Below, one piece after another: positions 42,369 to 53,273 of a DNA stretch of 53,273 nucleotides. The stretch spans positions 1-53,273 of the forward strand of contig LSSK01000852.1 in NCBI GenBank assembly GCA_001969505.1, in the 5' to 3' direction. Each line of letters starts with the position of its first letter. The stretch's first letter is position 1. The stretch comes from Zancudomyces culisetae (Eukaryota; Kickxellomycota; Harpellomycetes; Harpellales; Legeriomycetaceae). The notes below the pieces were generated by a model. That model was not told the origin of the DNA. It worked only from the letters and a program-made list of their open reading frames with translations, and ran no database searches. Made by a program: the position numbers and the translations under genes.

Positions 42369-45300
42369 ATGGAGGGACGAGTAAGCGAAATAAAAGATAT
42401 TGAACAAATCTCACCAATATACTGGACTGTTGAGCAGGTTGGTGTGTGGATACTGCATACATTTCAGGATAAGGGGCTCCAGAAAACCTTTACTGACAAC
42501 GAAATTGACGGGAAAGTGTTGGTGTACAATCTGGACTACAACATTCTTAGGTATGAGATGAACCTTGTGATCGGAAGATCAATGAAAATTCTAGAACAGT
42601 TGGAAGAATTAATGGAAAAATGGGATATCACGCCCACAAGATTGATAAATGACAGATATAAATTAAACTTAGGGGTGAGCAGTCAGCAATATCCCCAGGA
42701 AAGAGATTATAACATCTCTGAAGGTGTTGTTGAAGCGGGAATAAAAAGACCAGTAGGAGCTGAAGGTGCAACTTCGATGCTGAATGGTTTCCCGGAAAAG
42801 CGTGTTAAAGTTAGCAATATGGATGTAAATATAGGTAGGTATATGGCAGTTTTTCGAAAATGAATTGAATATTTAAATGTCTGATTTTTAGGGCCTTTTA
42901 TCACTCTATTTACCAGTTAATATTTCCAGTGTTGTATGAAACGATTGACAAGTGTTGGTAAAAAAAAACTAATTTTAATGACATAGAACGAGAAAAAACC
43001 AGACAGAATAAAACATCCAATGGAGCAGTAGAGCGGGAACTTGTAAAGGAGAAAACACCAGAGCCAGCGATGGTAGTGAGACCAGAAAACAGGGAACAGA
43101 ATGAAGCAGAGCAACTCTCGTGTTCGAAAGATGGGGCTACAACGGATAAAACGTTCGATATCGAAGCTGATAAATATTTGCTGCAAAAATCAATCGAGGA
43201 ACCTGTACCAGAGCCAAAAAAATCGACTACAAGTTCTAGTCGCCGATATTTGGAGCCTGTAGTCGAGGTAAGGGCGAAAGTAAGCGAACAGGATATTGGA
43301 CTTGGAAAGATATTAGGGAATAGCGATATTAAAGGATTCTGGTTTGTGAGGAGGCATGCGAAGGAAAAAACGAGTGTGATAGTTTTAGAAACACAGAAAA
43401 TGATGAAACGGATGTTTTTACTAGGGGGTAAGGTGAGCCAGAAGAGTAAAAAGTCGGTGTTAGATGGTAGGGGTAGACAGTCAAAGAAAAAAGAGTTAGT
43501 GGTGGTACCTAGGGGAGAAAAGGATTATGAGGAACACTTTGAGGACTATGTACGACCATTCCTAAAGTGCAACGAAACAACGATTTTCAGTGAGGTAGTA
43601 AAACAGAGTAACATGTTGATAAAAGTGTATAAATCAGTGTATACAGAAAAAAATAACTTGAGGATCAACCAGGATAACTATACGAGGGATGAGATTGAAA
43701 AGATATATAAAACATCGCTTATTAGTGAATGGTTATTCAATGTGTATGAAAAGGATAAAGTGGCAAATAGCGAAGATGAGATAAACGTCGAGCCAGAAGC
43801 GCAATACGAGGAACCAATGTTGGAAGACAATAGATTACCGAGTGAAGTGTATGCAGAAGAAATAAACGCCAGGGATGATGCGATGGATAGTGGGTCGGAT
43901 GTATCACTTGAGGAGGATTTAGAGGTAGAAATGGCCTCAGATAACGATGAGATCGCATTTCCGACATCGATTGAAGGAATTGTCGGTAATAGGGGTAGTA
44001 GGGCTATTAGGATCAACAAAGCAGTTTCAAACACAGAGATATCATATCCTCTATACGATACTGAAAAATTAGAAAACTACCTAGCAATAGAGGGTATTCA
44101 AAAACAACAAACGCCACATAGGAATAGGGGTGCTGGATATGTTTTGGATCTTGATGACGACACGGAGCCAATGGAAAGAGGCGAGCTGGAGACAGAAAGA
44201 AGAGTACCTCAAAAAATGGGAGATATTGAGCCTGAATGGGGTGATAATGGGGATCTTTGCGAACTAGAGTATCCATATGAAACGATTCAAGCGCAGCGGC
44301 GAAGAGATAATAAAGCAAGGATACATAGGAGGAGGCTGTGGGATGTCACGGCTGAGGAACTGCAGGAGAGGTTGAAATGGGATGCCGAAAACAGGAGGCT
44401 AATAGTAGAAACCGGTGTTAAGCGCTCGAATTTACCAAGAATAAGACGAGCGTTTTCTGCACAGGATCTAAGGAGTATAGCAACTACTTCAGGACTGGGT
44501 AATAAGCAAGAGACAGAGTATGAGTGTTCGACGGTAGAGCTGAATAATATGGGGATGTACTTGGATACCAGTGAAAGAATGTTTGAAAGACTTATGGACA
44601 AGTTGACATTGTGTAGTTATTCATACCCGCCAGCTCAAACGCCAGGGTATATTTGTATGGAGTTAGATGACAGTTGTACCAAAGTAAAAGACGACAACTT
44701 GGTAGCTATGAGTAAAACTGCAGCAGTGTTGATTTGGCATTCGTTTTATGGTTATGTGAAGAGAATGGAGGACAAGGAAATGAAAGAGTTGATGGAATCG
44801 ATGGTAGTGCCTGTGAATACGAGGTCCTTAGAATTACCAATGGTAGGAACTCGAAGACTTGAAAAGTTGAAGGCCGGGTTTGAGCGATTTTATAATTTCC
44901 ATCGGAATATGTTGGCAACAATGTACGGATTGGCGATTCTGAACAATAGGATTGTTAAAAATAATCCGGAATATGAAGAAGTTGATTTTTTGGAAGTGAG
45001 CGACAAACTCAAAACACCAGTGAAGCAGAGGTTTATTATGGAGCACTGGCAAACCACGTATATGCAGATAAATAGAAGCGGAGCTAACCAAAAAGCGGCG
45101 GAAACGACATTGGGAAATTCGGATGAATATGATGTATTTACACAAAACTTTTTTAATGATTTTAATGAGTATTATGGAGAGGGAGAAGAATATTTTTTGG
45201 AAGAAAGCGAAGAGGAGGAGTTGGAATCGGAATTGAAGGAAAGAAGAAAGGATCGAGGAGGGGATAATGATAATAGCAATGTACCAGTAGTGGCCAGCTC

Positions 45301-48300
45301 TGTAGTGGTTGGTAATAACAAAAGGGATAGTTTTGATGCTGAGGAAAATATGAGGCTAAGTGACAGAATCGATGCGATAACTAGCTCGGCAGTCCAACAA
45401 TTCAATAAACGAGTGGCGTTCAAGGAGAAAAGTGGACAACAGGGATCAACAGAAACGGATACATCAAGAGCAGGAGGGATTGTGGGATCATCAGCATTTT
45501 CATACACCAACAAAATGGTGGTAAATGAACCAGAGGTGTTATATACAAGAGAAATAGATAGATCAAAGGCATCATATCATATACGACAACAAGTATATTT
45601 AAAGATGCGAGAAGCTGAGAGAAAAAAGTACAAGGAAGAACTCAAACAAAAGGAGTTGGAGATTCAGCGGAGATTGTTGAATGAAGGACTTTCGGTGCGT
45701 AGGATTTTACCTGGAGAAGATCGAAATTCAAATTATATAGATTTGTCTATTGAAGGTCGGCCTCAGCCACTGCTAATTCAAAGTTACGGACAAGTAGAAA
45801 GCAACACTAGAAACAATACCGTAGCAAGAACCACCAATAATAATAATAATAATAATAATAATATGCAATATCGACCAAATAACAAGGCAATGGTGAAACG
45901 ACCATTAACTCAATACGAATTGTATTTACAGAAACAAAGGCTTGATTTGATGAATTCGATGACCAGTACTACGCTTGTACAGATCAGAAACACACACGGA
46001 ACGCTTTCCCGTCCTGTTGACAACTACAAACCGATAATAGTGAATCCAAAACATGGTGCAGATGAGAGAGACGTGTATATTCCGGAATTTTTGGGTAGAT
46101 ATTTGAAGGCACATCAAATTGAGGGGGTGAGATTTATGTGGGCCAATTTGGTGATGCAAAAGCATGGAACACACAAAACAACACCTCATGGTTGTGTTAT
46201 TGCACATGCTATGGGATTGGGAAAGACATTGCAGGTGGTCACATTTGTATATACGTTGTTTAATGCGATTACGGACGACAGGGTGAATGAAAATTTGGGA
46301 TCGATAAACAAGCAAAAACCGAGTGGAATTCCACCCAACCTTAAAAAGAAAAGCGTACTTATTTTGTGTCCACCGACATTACAAACAAACTGGCGCAGAG
46401 AATTTGTGAAGTGGTTGACTAATGGAGGAATGGACACAGTAGAGGGAAGAACAGTGGTTGAAGAATTGAACATGAGACGTGAAGATGAGATGCTGCACCG
46501 CAAGCATTTGGATAAAGTCAAACACGTGTTGAACACCATACTATGTTTTGATACGATCAAAGGCGATTTAAAGGCTAAACAGGCAGTGCTTGAAGGGTGG
46601 CGCAAGAGCGGAGGAGTAATGATTATGGGATTTAATGCGTTTAGAGATTTGAACAAAATCCAGACGATTCGAAAGGAATGTTTGGGAACAAACAAGTACA
46701 GCAACACGATATATCGCTGCCTGGTTGATCCAGGACCAGCAATAGTGATTGCTGATGAGGGTCACATGATCAAGAACCAGAGTTCGCAGCTTTCAGTATC
46801 GATGGAAAAGATCAATACGCTGGCACGGATATGTTTGACGGGGTATCCACTGCAAAACAATTTGGATGAGTACTGGACAATGGTTAATTTTGTGTTTCCG
46901 AATGTCTTGGGCAAATATGGCGATTTCCATGCAACGTATTCACTACCGATATCCAATTCGTTGTATTTAGATGCGTCTTATACGGATCGACGTAATGGAG
47001 CAGTATTACTTCGAGCACTTCATGAACATTTGGCACCGCTTGTTTTGAGACAAGATGCAACAGCTCTGCATAAGGTCATTCCACCAAAGATTGAGTTTTT
47101 TATCATGTGTTCGCTTAGTGATTTGCAATATCAAATGTACAATTCGTATTTGAATTTCTTTAAGGATAGAGTTGGATGTACCAACAGAGGAATCATTATG
47201 CGGTATTCAACTTTTTCAACTATTTGTAGTCATCCATCGGCAGTCAAGTACTTGTTTAATAAGAGAAAGGATGCACAACGAGAAGCTGTCAAGGGCTTAT
47301 CAACAGCCAAGATAAGATCAATATACGAGACGGATGATTTGTTGTTGGAGGATCCTAGTTTATTAGTAGATTCTGAAAACACAAACACAAACACAAATGC
47401 AAATGCAAATATAAACGTGGATGGAGATACAGCACGATCAGGATTTTATAGTGAGCACGTGGATGATTCTTGGGCTGAAGCCATTCTTAGCAAACTTCCT
47501 TCAACCAAATATGTACTTCCTGAACATTCACCAAAGATTTTAATAATGTTATCGATACTGTACAATGCGCTAGTCAATAATGAGCGGGTGTTGGTGTTTT
47601 CACATTTTCTAAGCACTCTTGATTTTATTTGGTGGACGTTGGATACGATGGATTTGTTGAGTAAAGTAACCAAAACAAAGATGCAGAATGGATACCGAAA
47701 CAAGCCAATAGCTGAGCGTAATGGAATAGCCGAAGTGGTATTGAGAATAGATGGTAGAACGCCAATGGGTTTACGAACGGAGCTGATTGATAAATTCAAT
47801 GATCCAAATAGTTCCGCACGTATTTTCTTGATTTCGACGGGGACAGCTGCAATAGGTGTGAATTTGGTAGCGGCGACCCGGGTGATTTTGTTTGATGTAG
47901 GATGGAATCCGTTGTATGACGAACAAGCTGTTGCACGTGCTTATCGGTATAATCAAAACAACCGTGTCTTTGTATATCGATTGATATCCATGGGGACGTG
48001 GGAACAAACCATGTTTTTCAACAATAGGCATAAGGTTGGATTGAGTTTACGGGTGGTTGATAATGTGGAAAGCAATAGAAAGGTTGTTAAACAAGAGACC
48101 AAAAATTACTATGCACCTCCCAAGAATCCAAAATCTATTGAACATATTTCTAGTCGGAACATTCAAAAACTGCTAGATAGTACAAAGCCTGATAAAGTAT
48201 TTTCAAAAGTACTAAGTAGGAATTACAAAAATATTGTGTCTGTTGAAACTCATTTCACTGACCCAAGGGATGCTGGAAAGTATAGCACAGAAGTTTCGGA

Positions 48301-49065
48301 TGTTACTCCTAATTCGGCCTTTGAGAATAATAACAATCCTATTATTTTGGATATGGTAGCTCAAGAAAAGAGCAAACTTAATGCTCTTTCTACCATCACA
48401 TTTCAAAAGTTTATGGATACCATTAGCCTTTCATTCCCCAATAATATTAGTGGTGCTATTAGTAGTATAAATAATGGTATTGGCGGTAGTGGCGGTAGTA
48501 GTAGTGGTAGTGGTGGTAGTGGTAATAACAGGAGAGGAAATTCAAATAATGCTGGAATAACAAGATTCATTGATGATGCGGATGTTGCTATTGATGACTT
48601 ACCTGATAATTTAAAATTTCATGAATTATCTATAGGCTTCAAATCTAACAACAAAAATCAAGTTACAACTATGGTAGGTAATATGAGTAATACCAACATA
48701 CATCACTCTTCTAGAATCACGACCATCCCTAGTGATGATGATAATGATGATAATGATGATAATGATAATTATAGTACTAATGGTGGTGGGAATGATGATA
48801 GTAACAATCTTTTAAATGTCAATTACAGGATGGATATAGATACAAGTAACCAAGGAAAGTCTCGAAATATACCATCCTTTTACCCTTCAAAACTAAAGCC
48901 ATCTGATAACAATTCCTTGTTTCCAACAACCAATAAACCCACCATAATACTATTGGAATCCGAAAAACCAGCACCAACTGTGCCAAAATCGAATTTAAAT
49001 GATTCTAATAATAGTTCTAAACAGCCTAAAGCTCCAACCCTTACCGATATTGTGCTCTCTTCAAC

Positions 49066-49096
<31 letters not shown>

Positions 49097-50614
49097 AAAC
49101 AACAACAACAACAACAACAAAAGCAACAACAACAAAAACAAGAATTACGTTCTCAGCAAGTTACAGCATCTTTATTACTGGAAAGTAGTCGAGATAGTAA
49201 ACCAACTATCAATTTTAACACTAATGCTAATAAGTATGGAAATGAGTATGGAAATGAGTATGGAAATAAATATGGAAATACTAATACTAGTACTAGTACC
49301 AATACCAATACCAATACCAATACCAATACCAATACCAATACCAATACCAATACCAATACCAATACCAATACCAATACCAATACCAATACCAATACCAATA
49401 CTAATACTAATTCTAATACTAATAAGAGTAGTAGTAATAGTAATAGTAATAATAGCACAAATATGAATAATAGTGATGGCGGTGATAGTCATAGTGGTAA
49501 AACCATAAAAACAGAAAGAGAAACTGGTATCTATATGATCAATCAAAGACCATCTTCTTCGTTTTTGGGTCCAAATGCTAAACGATACCAAAGACCATCA
49601 CACTTTTCTAACAATCCAAGCAATACCCACAACAAACCTTATTTCCCAAGACCACCATATCATTCTCATTCTCACTCCTTTCATAACCCTCACAATTCAT
49701 ACTTACAACGACCAGAATACCATCAAAGTTTGAAAACATCTACAACTTCATTAATACAACAACAACAACAACAACAAAATCCTTTACAACCTCCATCACT
49801 AATAGGAAAGAATAGCTTTTATGGTGCAACAAATACTTCAAATGCTTACAATTACTACCACAGCTTTGTGCCCAACAAGACGGTATTTGATCATAATATT
49901 CCGGTTGTGCAACCCACCACGATTAATAAAAGAATGCCACCTGGTAGAAGGTTTCCACCTCATCATGCCATGTCTAATCAACGTTCTGTTGTGCATTCTT
50001 CTAATTTTAATTTTAGAGAAAATAAACCAAACCTCAATTTTAAGCCTAATCCCAATCTTAACCTCAAGCACAACATTAATACAAGTTCCAGCTCTAATTT
50101 CAGCTCTAACTTCAGACCCAAAGCAAAACCCACTTCCACTTCCACCCCCACTCCCACTCCCACCCCTATTCTCACTTCTAAACCCAAACCCAAGACCAAA
50201 CCCAATGTTAATACTAAAACAAACACTAACACCAACACCAACAGCAACAGCAACAGCAACACTAACACCAACACCAACAGCAACAGCAACAGCAACACTA
50301 ACACCAATACCAGACCAAAGGCCAACAATAATGTCAATACTGGTACCAATACTAACACTAAAGCTAATACTAAAGTTAATACCACTGCCAACACTAGTGC
50401 TAATTCTGGTAAAAATGATGGTACATCTGGTAAACAAAAAAATAAGCAGCAAACTTCCGCCGATAATACCAAGAGCGATCTTATGAATCCCACTAATAAA
50501 AGTAGTAGTGAAGGTGGGAGTACTAAATCAAAGAAAAAGAAAAAGAGAAAAGCCCGTGAAGCGTTTTTAAACGAGGAGGCGAAAAAGCGTGAGCGTGAGC
50601 GGGGGGGGGGATGA
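42369..50614 (+). CDS. Giant SAM-domain + SNF2 ATPase (Rad54/ATRX/ARIP4-like), 2697 aa
   Basis: Exon 1 is 42369-42834 and exon 2 is 42987-50614. Residues about 15-85 form a SAM/SAM-like domain (W-T-V-E-Q-V-G-V-W-I, then D-N-E-I-D-G-K-V-L). After ~1100 residues of acidic and charged linker comes a SNF2 helicase (about 1180-1850). Its motifs are L-K-A-H-Q-I-E-G-V-R-F-M-W, Walker A H-A-M-G-L-G-K-T (Lys1235), I-L-C-P-P-T-L-Q-T-N-W, DEGH box (D1412), L-T-G-Y-P-L-Q-N-N, R-I-D-G-R-T-P and S-T-G-T-A-A-I-G-V-N-L, then A-R-A-Y-R-Y-N-Q. The DEGH box and the L-T-G-Y/T-P-L-Q-N-N block are those of ATRX/ARIP4-type remodellers. The last ~850 residues are Asn/Thr/Gln-rich, with (TN)17 and poly-Gln, and end in a Lys/Arg-rich nuclear-localisation stretch. 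A chromatin remodelling translocase is inferred. Confidence 0.85.
49298..49399 (+). repeat. (ACCAAT)17 coding microsatellite
   Basis: Seventeen perfect hexamers read as (Thr-Asn)17 in the SNF2 gene. A degenerate ACTAAT continuation follows. All six reading frames of the unit lack stops. Confidence 0.95.
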
Positions 50615-50911
50615 AGGCAGATGAGGGGAATGGTTAGGGAGATGTTTGGAGTTTTTTTCTAAAAAGGAGTATGATATAATATAACATAATGTATTTTAAA
50701 TTTGTAACTAGTTTTTAAATATAACCATCTTTTTCCATTTCTTTTTCTATTTCTTTTTTTTTTTCAGTTGTTTAAAAAAGAAAAAGATTAATTGTAACAA
50801 GAAAATAATTTCCAATAACTACATTAAGCCAATAAAGAGAGTGGGGATGGAAAAAAGATATACATAAAAATCAATAAACAACAACAAGAAGGAAAAAAAA
50901 AACTACAGTAT

Positions 50912-53273
50912 TTAAAGAGTAAGAGTGGAGGGAGAAGTAGAAGTAGAAGATGATAATGACGATGATGATGGTAGGGATGATGATGGCAGGGATGATGTGA
51001 GTCTATTAAGTTGGAAAAGTGCAGAGTTTTGGTCAGCAAGTTTGGTAGAAGGTTCACCAAGATCCACAAACTTGGCAGCAAAGCCGAGCAAATTAACAGC
51101 ATATTCACGCCACTTCTCACTCTCGCTATTATCTGCAAATGAACCAGAATTACTCAACAAGAAATCCACAGCGATTTGGTAATTACCAAAGCGTACCTGT
51201 GCCTCAAAGATAGAAGTAATTAGCAGCAAATGACTATCATATCCATTGATTCCCGTAGAATATGAAGCTGAATCAGGGACGGCTTGTGTTGAAGGTTTGT
51301 GAATGTTGGTCAGATCGTATATATGGTTGGCTACACCATCCAACAAATAAAAGTACCTAAATTTGTCGTGACCATTACCATTATCTACAGCATACTTGTG
51401 GTGTCGTTTTGTATCGCCACTACCACTGTTACCAGCTTTGCCAAAACCAAAACCAAAACCAAGATCAAGATTTAGATTAAGGTTAAGGTTAAAGTTGGGG
51501 TTTTTAGTGGTTTTGATATCGACACTTGGTTTGCTAAATAGTATGGTGTATTTTTCAACATTGTTCGATCCAAAATCCATTTTGAGGGTTTGCTGCTCCA
51601 CGAATTTGACAAATTCAAGGTTATCAATATCATTATCATTATCAATATCATTCTCTGAAATATTAAAGGCCTGATCACCATCACCATAACCATCACCATC
51701 ATTATCCATATCGGTATTATTTTTAGTGTTGGCGTTAAGATTGGCATTGGCATTGGAATTGGTATTAGCACTAGGTCCGTTATTTTTGATGGTTTCTTGA
51801 ATATTTTTTTGTTGTCTTTGCTGTTGTTGCGATAATGCAGCCGATCTGAGTAATGCGAATAAATGTTCGTCGTTTTGGAAATCGCAGTATATACAGCAAT
51901 CCACCAATGTCTTGAACATATAATCTAGACTACGTTTGGTGTTATGGATGTTGTCAATATTGGCACCGTAGTTGTAAGTCTGTGGGTTGAAGAGGGTGTA
52001 GTAGTTAGCAGGAGTTTCTAGCTCTGGGTTTGTTTTTAAAGCTTTTGATTGCAAGGACTGTGGTGATGACTGTAGCTGTGCCATCTTATTATCTAATGTC
52101 GAAAGAAGCTGTTGGTATCTATAAAGTACCAATTCCAATGTTTGGAACGCCATGGTAATATCACCAGTAGACGCATAAGCAAAACACAGTGATGCATAGA
52201 ACTGCAAACTCAATGTATCATTATTATCATTACTATTGTTGTTATTGATATTTTTTAGATAATAATAGGCATTTACGACTTGCATTCCATAATTGTCACT
52301 AGTTAATGATTTGCTATTATTACCAACTTCTGAATCGCTATTTGTAGACTTATATTGGTACATATAAATCAGTGAATTGTTGTTAAACAGTCTTTTTTCC
52401 AACGTGCCTAGTGCTCGTATCAAGTAAATAGCAGTAACACTCTCAGACAAGTGGGCACCAAAATGATCCAGTAACTTGGCATACACACTTTCAGACACGG
52501 TAAAGTGTTGTTGTGACTGGTACCGTTTGAGTTTCTCCAAAAACTGCATGGCCTCAATGACCTCGTCTACCTTCAACAGACTACTCATCACCATGTCAAA
52601 GACTGCGGCTGGTATACTGCGTTCACGAATATTATTTATATCAACTCCTACACGCGTATCCGTATCTGTATAACTACCACTACCACTATCACTACTGGTA
52701 AGATTTGAATTGGACTCATTCACGTATAGGTTGGTGTTGATGTTGACATCAATTTCGCTATTTGATTTCTCTTTTCCAGATACATCATCATCGACAAACG
52801 ATTTTGGCAAAATGTGATCCTTGATCTTTAGCACTTGAGTATACTCACCTAGATTATAATACGTCTTCATCACTATTGCATAGATAAATGGCTTGATTTC
52901 GGCCTGCAGTTTTTGATTGTTGGAGATTTCTGTAAAATCTATTTTTTCCTCAAATATCTTTATTGCGTCAACAAGATTCATGGTATTTCCAACACCAAGC
53001 CTACTGTTGTTATTGTATCCTTCCTCCATTATCATTCCATACAATTTGATCCGAAGTCCGGCGTCCAAATTATCTTTTTGATCCTCAATAATTTGCATCG
53101 ATTCATTAATCCAAAAATCACTAGTACAATTAATACTCAACCCATGGACTAACGATGTTACCAGTTGTGAATTGTTTCCCTGTGTTGTCCTTTTAAGACC
53201 ATCGTATTCCTTATATAGCTGAAGGCTCGTCTGCTTCAAGTCTTCAATAATCCTATCTACAACTTCATACCCG
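50912..53273 (-). CDS. Helical-repeat (PPR/TPR-like) protein, 5' partial
   Basis: The frame is open through the right edge, so the start codon is not in the window; 786 codons are visible. Long alpha-helical repeats dominate. A-V-F-D-M-V-M-S-S-L-L-K-V-D-E-V-I-E-A-M-Q-F-L-E-K-L looks like one 35-residue PPR unit, and S-L-Q-F-Y-A-S-L-C-F-A-Y-A-S-T-G-D-I-T-M-A-F looks like another. They are interrupted by Asn/Asp/Ser low-complexity inserts, including Asn-Leu and Gly-Phe dipeptide runs. The C-terminus is Ser-rich. PPR proteins are usually mitochondrial RNA-binding factors, but the presequence is outside the window and I cannot name a family. Convergent with the SNF2 gene, 297 bp between stops. 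Confidence 0.6.
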   Translation of the reverse strand, partial: GYEVVDRIIEDLKQTSLQLYKEYDGLKRTTQGNNSQLVTSLVHGLSINCTSDFWINESMQIIEDQKDNLDAGLRIKLYGMIMEEGYNNNSRLGVGNTMNLVDAIKIFEEKIDFTEISNNQKLQAEIKPFIYAIVMKTYYNLGEYTQVLKIKDHILPKSFVDDDVSGKEKSNSEIDVNINTNLYVNESNSNLTSSDSGSGSYTDTDTRVGVDINNIRERSIPAAVFDMVMSSLLKVDEVIEAMQFLEKLKRYQSQQHFTVSESVYAKLLDHFGAHLSESVTAIYLIRALGTLEKRLFNNNSLIYMYQYKSTNSDSEVGNNSKSLTSDNYGMQVVNAYYYLKNINNNNSNDNNDTLSLQFYASLCFAYASTGDITMAFQTLELVLYRYQQLLSTLDNKMAQLQSSPQSLQSKALKTNPELETPANYYTLFNPQTYNYGANIDNIHNTKRSLDYMFKTLVDCCIYCDFQNDEHLFALLRSAALSQQQQRQQKNIQETIKNNGPSANTNSNANANLNANTKNNTDMDNDGDGYGDGDQAFNISENDIDNDNDIDNLEFVKFVEQQTLKMDFGSNNVEKYTILFSKPSVDIKTTKNPNFNLNLNLNLDLGFGFGFGKAGNSGSGDTKRHHKYAVDNGNGHDKFRYFYLLDGVANHIYDLTNIHKPSTQAVPDSASYSTGINGYDSHLLLITSIFEAQVRFGNYQIAVDFLLSNSGSFADNSESEKWREYAVNLLGFAAKFVDLGEPSTKLADQNSALFQLNRLTSSLPSSSLPSSSSLSSSTSTSPSTLTL

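Noticed and set aside
49153-49591. Antisense ORFs of Leu-Val and Ile-Gly repeats
   Set aside because: They are mirror images of the (ACCAAT)17 repeat, whose unit lacks stops in every frame.

Overview
The window is AT-rich nuclear DNA from a fungus. It holds 20 protein-coding calls: about 18 well-supported genes, one small secreted orphan and one doubtful small ORF. The evidence for a fungus is the set of fungal housekeeping genes (Nud1/Cdc11-type scaffold, Bet4, Gpi8, Tfb1, Thr1, Gyp7, Cog8, Hap5, Nsa1, mS41/Fyv4), the small spliceosomal introns (about 60-230 nt, GTAAGT/GTAAAT-like donors, TAG/AAG acceptors) and the divergent/convergent gene packing. CTG falls where the Gpi8 family has Leu (the V-D-L-Y-G-D segment), so this is not a CTG-Ser yeast. 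The intron-rich small genes argue against Saccharomycetaceae. Finer placement (early-diverging fungus or basal ascomycete) cannot be settled by eye. I saw no rRNA, tRNA, CRISPR array, transposon or virus-like gene.

Layout. 1-4.8 kb: 3' part of a Nud1/Cdc11-like LRR scaffold (+, cut by the left edge), an HCNGP-domain protein (-) and an Apq12-like membrane protein (-). 6.6-12.1 kb: two multi-exon genes on +, a PMP70/ABCD-type peroxisomal half-transporter (10 exons) and the Rab geranylgeranyltransferase alpha subunit BET4 (7 exons, the first consisting only of the ATG). 12.6-13.4 kb: a four-exon mS41 mitoribosomal gene (-) that no single long ORF reveals. 13.9-17.7 kb: GPI8 (3 exons) and a secreted pepsin-like aspartic protease (6 exons, one of 22 nt), both +. 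17.9-24.1 kb: three minus-strand genes, TFB1, an indoleamine 2,3-dioxygenase (BNA2) and THR1 (2 exons). 26.2-32.0 kb: GYP7 (+, 3 exons) facing COG8 (-). 34.9-37.7 kb: HAP5 (+) facing NSA1 (-, 4 exons). 38.5-42 kb: a CBP4/UQCC3-like small protein (+), a six-cysteine secreted orphan (-) and a doubtful 75-aa ORF. 42.4-53.3 kb: a giant SAM + SNF2 ATPase (+, 2697 aa) facing a helical-repeat (PPR/TPR-like) protein (-) cut by the right edge.

How the genes relate. They are ordinary unlinked functions: vesicle traffic (BET4, GYP7, COG8), GPI anchoring (GPI8), transcription (TFB1, HAP5, SNF2, HCNGP), ribosome and mitochondrial biogenesis (NSA1, mS41, CBP4-like) and metabolism (BNA2, THR1, PMP70). I find no operon-like cluster or defence island, and I do not claim a new multigene system. 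The most unusual items are the ATG-only exon of BET4, the degenerate ABC signature of the PMP70-like protein, the secreted orphan, the SAM-SNF2 architecture, a Gyp7 with an exon-1 myristoylation motif, and hexanucleotide-driven dipeptide tracts recurring in several genes.
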